Assembly (NCBI GenBank): GCA_003427395.1
Contig: BFEA01000003.1
Coordinates: forward strand, 9,593,230-9,625,771
Direction: 5' to 3'
DNA length: 32,542 nucleotides
Origin: Chara braunii
Lineage: Eukaryota > Streptophyta > Charophyceae > Charales > Characeae
A model generated the notes under the pieces. That model was not told where the DNA came from. It did not search any database and worked only from the letters and a program-made list of their open reading frames with translations. The position numbers and the translations under genes were made by a program. This document shows positions 28,208 to 32,542 of the stretch, piece by piece. The number at the start of each line of letters is the position of its first letter. The stretch's first letter is position 1.

Positions 28208-29448
28208 CGCCTTGCTGAGTTTCCCGCTTGCTACTAAGTTCTCTAAGTCTGTGTGTGTGCACGCTTGCTGGTCTGCATGTCTGTCTGAGTGCTTGTTGGC
28301 TTGAGTGTGTGTGTGACCCGCAAGGGCACTTGCTCATTCGTTGGGCCCTCAGGGCCGGTACTCACCTGTGGCCGTGACATTGAGGATTGCAGCGGGAAAA
28401 ACACTCAAGTGGCAGGGGAAGAGGCCCGCAACGCTTGAAGCAGCAGGGAAACACTCAAGTGGCAGGTAGGCCGGTACCACGCCCTGAAGAGGTAGATGTG
28501 CCGGGTACTCGAAGCCGAGCAGAAGAAGACAAAAGTTGGCATTTTTAGAGGCCCAGTAGTTGTAGGCTAGGTCTAGGCGGGTACCAGTCCAACCAGTCTG
28601 AGTCTAGGGCCTGTACGGGCAATATCAGAGTCTGCAATGATGTTTCCCTCCGAAAGGGAGGAGGTACCGGTTGCTTGGAAGGCCGAGCGGCCTGGAAGTC
28701 ACCGCCCATGAGGCAAGCAGGCCGCTATATCTCCAGGCCAGGCGAAGAGCCCAGCCTCATTGTCGGTGTGCAAGTTTGGCGACACACTGGTTGGAGCGCT
28801 GGCTGGAGCAGCGCTAGCTTGGAGCAGCACAACTGGGGAAGGAGCAAGGACACGGAGGAGGAAGAAGACCAGGAGGAAGGGGGAGCGCCAGAGGTACTTA
28901 CCTGGCAATGGTGGCAGCCATCTTCATCACCTTGGTGGGCACTGCAGCAGGAAGGTCCCCGTTGGGGCAGAGCTACACCAAGAAGCTTCGAGGCAGAGTC
29001 AGGCATGGCGGCCTGGGCTAGAGCAGCCATAGCTGCTTTGGGGTGTCCTTTGGACATCAGGGCAAGGCCTAGTAGTCCGCCATAGCCTCGGCCTATGAGA
29101 GTGAAGAGTGAGAGAGATGGCCATGGCTATGGTGGACCTCAAGTGATACCTGCAGTAGAAGCGGGATTCCGACATTGATTCTGGTTCAGCCATTCAACAC
29201 TGTATTATTATTTCTTGTGTGAATAAGAGCGGAGGAGATAAGGAGGAGGAGAGTGTTTGGCGAAGAAGAAGAGCTTTATCATTGGTCTATGCTGGTGTAC
29301 ATCATCTTCTTCTTCTTTCTTTCTTCTTCTTCTTCTTCTTCTTCTTACCTTCTCTCTCCTCTCAAGTTCATTCATTTCTTTTGCAATTGGACGGCATTGT
29401 ACTATCTGATGAATGTGTACTTCGGAATTGGCCAGGATCATAACATCC
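28208..29448 (-). repeat. Unclassified 1.3-kb repeat, copy B (inverted)
   Basis: Reverse-complement partner of 15527-16833, with the same landmark order. The two copies lie about 11.4 kb apart and point in opposite directions. In this copy a second donor-like CCAG|GTAAGTACC occurs after the GATGAAGATGG block; copy A has AAGGTACC at that place. A weak minus-strand frame (28725-29057, Ala/Ser/Cys-rich) is not in the same phase in copy A. No terminal repeat or coding domain was identified. Confidence 0.8.
29308..29346. repeat. TTC/CTT trinucleotide run
   Basis: Interrupted TTC run. Reverse complement of the AAG run inside copy A of the 1.3-kb repeat. Confidence 0.9.
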
Positions 29449-29470
29449 TTGTTCTTTCTTCGATGAAATT

Positions 29471-29547
29471 GCTCCGGCTCGGCCAAACTCGGTGCACAGT
29501 GAAAATCAGGGTCGGCGAAAACAGGCTCGGAGGTAGTGGTGGTTTAA
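29471..29547 (-). repeat. TTAA-element terminus, inverted copy
   Basis: The reverse complement of 29471-29543 matches the left end of the first TTAA element (2912-2985) over about 75 bp, including CCTCCGAGCCTGTTTT, GCCGACCCTGATTTTCACTG and CCGAGTTT. The terminal 16-mer (29528-29543) has one change, G to C. TTAA follows at 29544-29547. No partner terminus was found nearby to its left; the nearest in plus orientation is at 23266. Confidence 0.7.
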
Positions 29548-30002
29548 GGAAAACTCCGAGCGGGTTGACGCTTTAGGGGGTGATAAGAGCAACCTCCTAA
29601 AGTGGGTCCCCAGTGGACGGCTCCATCTATTGGTGGGGAGCATCACCTGCTGGGAACCAGGTCGTGCATCCCTAACAGAATGTTTTCCACCAACTATCGC
29701 TGTCAAAATACACGTTATTTTTCCCTCTTGGGTTTGGGTGGTCCAACTCACAACTTTGAGTGTGCTGACTTCGGTGGTTTTTCGGCCCAGAATTTCATAG
29801 AAAATTCTGAAAAACAAAACAGGACGTGGATTTAAATTTTTTTTTTTTTTGCTTATGAAGCCCTCCCCTCTCATTTTCCCCTTGACAATTCTCCTGGCCC
29901 ACCCCCTGCTATCTCCATCATAGCACTCGGGCTCCAGCGTTCAGGACGCCCACCTTTTATCCTGTGAACCTATCCTACCACCCACAGCCCGACCCACGCC
30001 AG
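29548..30002. other. Dispersed repeat pieces, no gene
   Basis: 29604-29661 is the inverted counterpart of 8849-8887. 29740-29800 is distantly like 23090-23140. A poly-T run lies near 29837-29850. No ORF of interest. Confidence 0.45.
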
Positions 30003-30427
30003 AGGGTAGATCACACCCCTACTCTGCAGTTGCTCCCTACAAGGACACTTGTCACGCTCCATGATGATGCCTTCACAGAGCGGTGCTCCCCTCATCAACC
30101 CACCGCGGCAGGCAACCCTTGCGGAAATTGGTCTCAGGCACCTGCTCTGGGTAGGACAGTCATACGAGCCTTGTTGCATGGGCCACTGCAGATGCTAGGT
30201 GTGATTTCTACAGGCCCCCTCCATCCAGGGGTCTGTACCTATAGCATCCCTACTTCAGCTAACGCATTGGCAGGCATTGGTTACATGCTCCAGCACTAGG
30301 AGGGACAGTCATACGGACCTTGTCGCATTGGGCACTTTTGACAGTAGAGTGACTGGATGTAATTTTTACAAGCCCCATGAGCACCTTGTCATACTCCGCA
30401 TCCAGGGGTCTGTATCTAGAGCATCAC
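30003..30427. repeat. Repeat block with internal duplication
   Basis: GGACAGTCATACG, CCTTGT(T/C)GCAT, CATCCAGGGGTCTGTA and AGCATC occur in two successive copies (30154-30248 and 30302-30427). The left part (30003-30100: GGTAGATCACACCCCTA, CTACAAGGACACTT, CACGCTCC) recurs in diverged form at 32398-32490. No coding sequence. Confidence 0.65.
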
Positions 30428-30689
30428 TGGTTGAGCCACCGCAGGCAGTGTCTAAAGCTCGTCAGCCCAAGGTCTGACCTATGAGAGCCCCACGCTAAGT
30501 ACTATCCCACCACCTAGTACAACCATATTTTTACCAGTCCATTCAGCATTCTGTCTGTGATCATATTCTTCGTCATCTGCGCGTGGTATTTCTATCATCT
30601 GTCTGTGCTTGCTACTGGTTATCTCAATGCTGTATTTTATATCACTATCTGTGCCCAACTGTGCATGCAATCTGTAATCTTTCAATGAA
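30428..30689. other. No feature recognised
   Basis: Short unique-looking interval between two repeat blocks. No frame or repeat partner noticed. Confidence 0.35.
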
Positions 30690-31600
30690 CCACCCAGACT
30701 CACTCCCGAATTCCCCATACATGCACAGAAAATTCGCACGAGAGCTCACGGCAAGTCACGAGATGGAACTGAATCAGCGCAATTGGAGAAACTTCAATCA
30801 ATTACTATTATGCAAAGAAAGAGTTCAGCTACCAAGCGTCTATGGCTGTGCACGCCCCAAGTCTCTACTGCTGAGTACCCGACTCCCTTCCCCTCTCCGG
30901 TATGTCTCTCTGTCACTCACTCTCTCAAGACTTGTATTGCTCGACCTTACTCTCTCTCTCCAACCTTGTATCGCTCGCCTCACTTTCTCTCTCTCTCCTA
31001 TGCAGATTGCTTCCCTGAATACACCCGTGTTGTCCCTACTTCTACCATGCGACTATGGCTGCCTTCTGCCTTCCTACTCAAACCCTAGCTATGGCATCGT
31101 CTCTCTTCCTGGCGCAGACCTCCGACCAAGTCGCACCGTCGCACAGGCAATGGGCAGCGCTTCTGCAACTTGCGAATGACCCACTGTGTCGCACAATCAC
31201 TGTAGCAGCTATAAAGTAGTATAAACAGAAGGATTGACTTGCTTGGCCTGCTCTGGACCGGTACTGGTCGCCTGCGGCCTGTCGGTTGCATAGTGCCGTT
31301 CTAGAAAACCTCCGGACTTTCTTGGGATGCTGCTGCGAAATTGGACTTTGGGACTAGACTTTTCTTGTCGGGTACCGATGGACTTTTACCGGTCTGTGAC
31401 GTTTCAGAGCTGGACCGGACTGGCCTATGACTCTTCGACCTATGGACCCTACGAGACCCCCTGAGACCTGGGACTCGGTCTACCGGGACCTTGTGGGACT
31501 GGGACCATTTGGGACTGGGCCCAACTGGGACTCTGGGACTGGGACTTGGGACATGTCTGCAGCGTGAAATCCTATACACTGTACTGGGCTAACCCCCCTT
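30690..31600 (-). other. LTR-like sequence related to the 26.7-27.5 kb LTR
   Basis: On the minus strand the series of ATGCCATAGC words, GCTGCTACAGT and CCCAGTCCCAG recalls the presumed 5' LTR of the gag element in the same order and orientation. TATACTACTTTATAG (31209-31223) could be its core promoter. No TG/CA ends, primer-binding site or gag are adjacent. Assignment is tentative. Confidence 0.3.
31490..31556. repeat. Degenerate GGGACT hexamer repeat
   Basis: GGGACTGGGACC, GGGACTGGGCCC, GGGACTCTGGGACTGGGACT and similar words form a short impure repeat, with looser copies from 31450. Confidence 0.8.
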
Positions 31601-31678
31601 AGTTATACATAATACGTCCATTCCAAGACAATATACTGTGCATGTGCCCACTGTATCTCATCTGCGATCGAGTCCATG

Positions 31679-32384
31679 GGCCAAAAATTCAGGGTTTTTC
31701 GCCACGTCGCTACAAGCAATGTTGTCGAAACCTTTGCGAACAAACTATGTACGGTCATAACACAAACATAAAAAAAACAGTCAGGCAAAAAAAAAATGAA
31801 AAAATCAAACTCAAGAGCACTATAAATCCCTATTCGGAGTAACTTTCGGAGTTCGCCAAAGCTTTTTTCGAGTCTTTTGCTAAGTTTTTTGTTACTGCTT
31901 CAAATACGGCGAAATTGAATACAAATATACCCTAAAGCACATATATAACAGGCAAAAAGAAAAACTGAGAAAAGAGTAAAAATTCAGGGAAATATGACAG
32001 TTTCGGTGAAAAATTCGCCAAAATTCAGCGAATTTTGGGCCTTCCATTAACCGCCTCTCGACCGTATATAGTTTGTTAGCAAAGGTTTCAACAACATTGC
32101 TTGTAGCGACGCGGCGAAAACCCCCGAACTTTTGGCCTTCCATTAACCGCTAGTGATTCGGAGTAGCTTTTGGAGTTCGCCAAAGCTTTTTTTGAGTCTG
32201 GTGTTTTGGCTAAGTTTTTTGTTACTGCTTCGAATACGGCGAAACTGAATACAAATATACCCTAAAACACATATAACAGGCAAAAAGAAAAATTGAGAAA
32301 AGAGTAAAAATTCAGGGAAATATGACAGTTTCGGTGAAAAATTCGCCAAAATTCAGTTTGGGCCTTCCATTAACCGCCTCTCAC
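31679..32384. repeat. AT-rich block of 324-bp direct repeats plus a 78-bp inverted repeat
   Basis: Direct copies start at 31833 and 32157 (GGAGTTCGCCAAAGCTTTTTT, TTTTTTGTTACTGCTTC, TACAAATATACCCTAAA, CAGTTTCGGTGAAAAATTCG), with an offset of 323-324 bp. Independently, 31679-31757 is inverted at 32060-32137 (GCTACAAGCAATGTTGT, AACCTTTGC(G/T)AACAAACTAT). GGCCTTCCATTAACCGC recurs three times. No coding sequence; unclassified. Confidence 0.85.
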
Positions 32385-32397
32385 CTCCCGTGATTCA

Positions 32398-32542
32398 AGG
32401 TAGACCATACCCCTATTCTGCGCTCAGTTCCTACAAGGACGCTTACCACCCTCCGTCGTTATGCTTTCGCAGACCAATGCTCCCTACCCTGGCCTTACCC
32501 CTCAAGATGCCCTGCCCTTATTGTGGCCCCCCCTCCCCCCCC
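32398..32542. repeat. Second copy of the 30.0-kb repeat, then poly-C at the window edge
   Basis: GGTAGACCATACCCCTATTC, CTACAAGGACGCTTACCACC and CTCCGTCGTTATGC parallel 30003-30100. The window ends in poly-C, so the right boundary is not visible. Confidence 0.6.

Overview
The window looks like repeat-dominated nuclear DNA of a eukaryote. I found no convincing intact host gene, no rRNA and no functional tRNA. Nearly all recognisable coding sequence is broken retrotransposon: at least three copies of an L1-type LINE (APE endonuclease, reverse transcriptase, zf-RVT zinc finger) and one minus-strand LTR retrotransposon with gag, a dead retropepsin and a primer-binding site. The style of the gag (long E/K/R coiled coil, then a capsid-like part, then a CCHC knuckle) and of the LINE resembles what I remember of charophycean green algae such as Chara. 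That is inference from memory; no database search was possible.

Layout. Positions 558-8355 hold one almost full-length plus-strand LINE: a frameshifted ORF1 with a CCHC knuckle, then ORF2 with endonuclease, RT and zf-RVT. An 842-bp element with 16-bp perfect terminal inverted repeats and flanking TTAA sits inside it (2912-3753). From 8356 to 10400 there are dispersed-repeat pieces, GC-rich hairpins and a long CAT/ATC microsatellite. A 495-base assembly gap (10862-11356) has the same 60 bp on both sides. A second LINE, minus strand and truncated at both ends, spans about 11861-13640 and abuts two adjacent tRNA-derived SINE copies (13647-13998). A small inverted-repeat element (14009-14438) and a 127-bp tandem duplication with strong hairpins follow. 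A 1.3-kb unclassified repeat (15527-16833) has an inverted partner at 28208-29448.

From 16834 to 20580 the sequence is mostly unassigned, with one weak open frame (19712-20203). A third LINE fragment (about 20585-21380) is expanded by a GA-rich duplication and by a 28-bp minisatellite born from its own coding sequence. It is cut by a second TTAA-flanked element (21388-22193) that contains a foldback and a 202-bp tandem repeat. The minus-strand LTR element runs from its 3' end at 23276 (leftmost) to its primer-binding site at 26673-26687 and a presumed 5' LTR to the right. It has gag and protease but no RT or integrase. The remainder (27500-32542) is SINE-like pieces, relatives of the first TTAA element, the inverted 1.3-kb repeat, LTR-like sequence and tandem/inverted AT-rich repeats.

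The copies therefore form a nested record: LINE insertion, then TTAA-type elements into LINEs, then point decay that includes several stop codons and active-site losses compatible with C-to-T change. Nothing here appears able to transpose by itself as assembled. The most distinctive item is the TTAA-flanked element family with termini ACCACCAGTACC.
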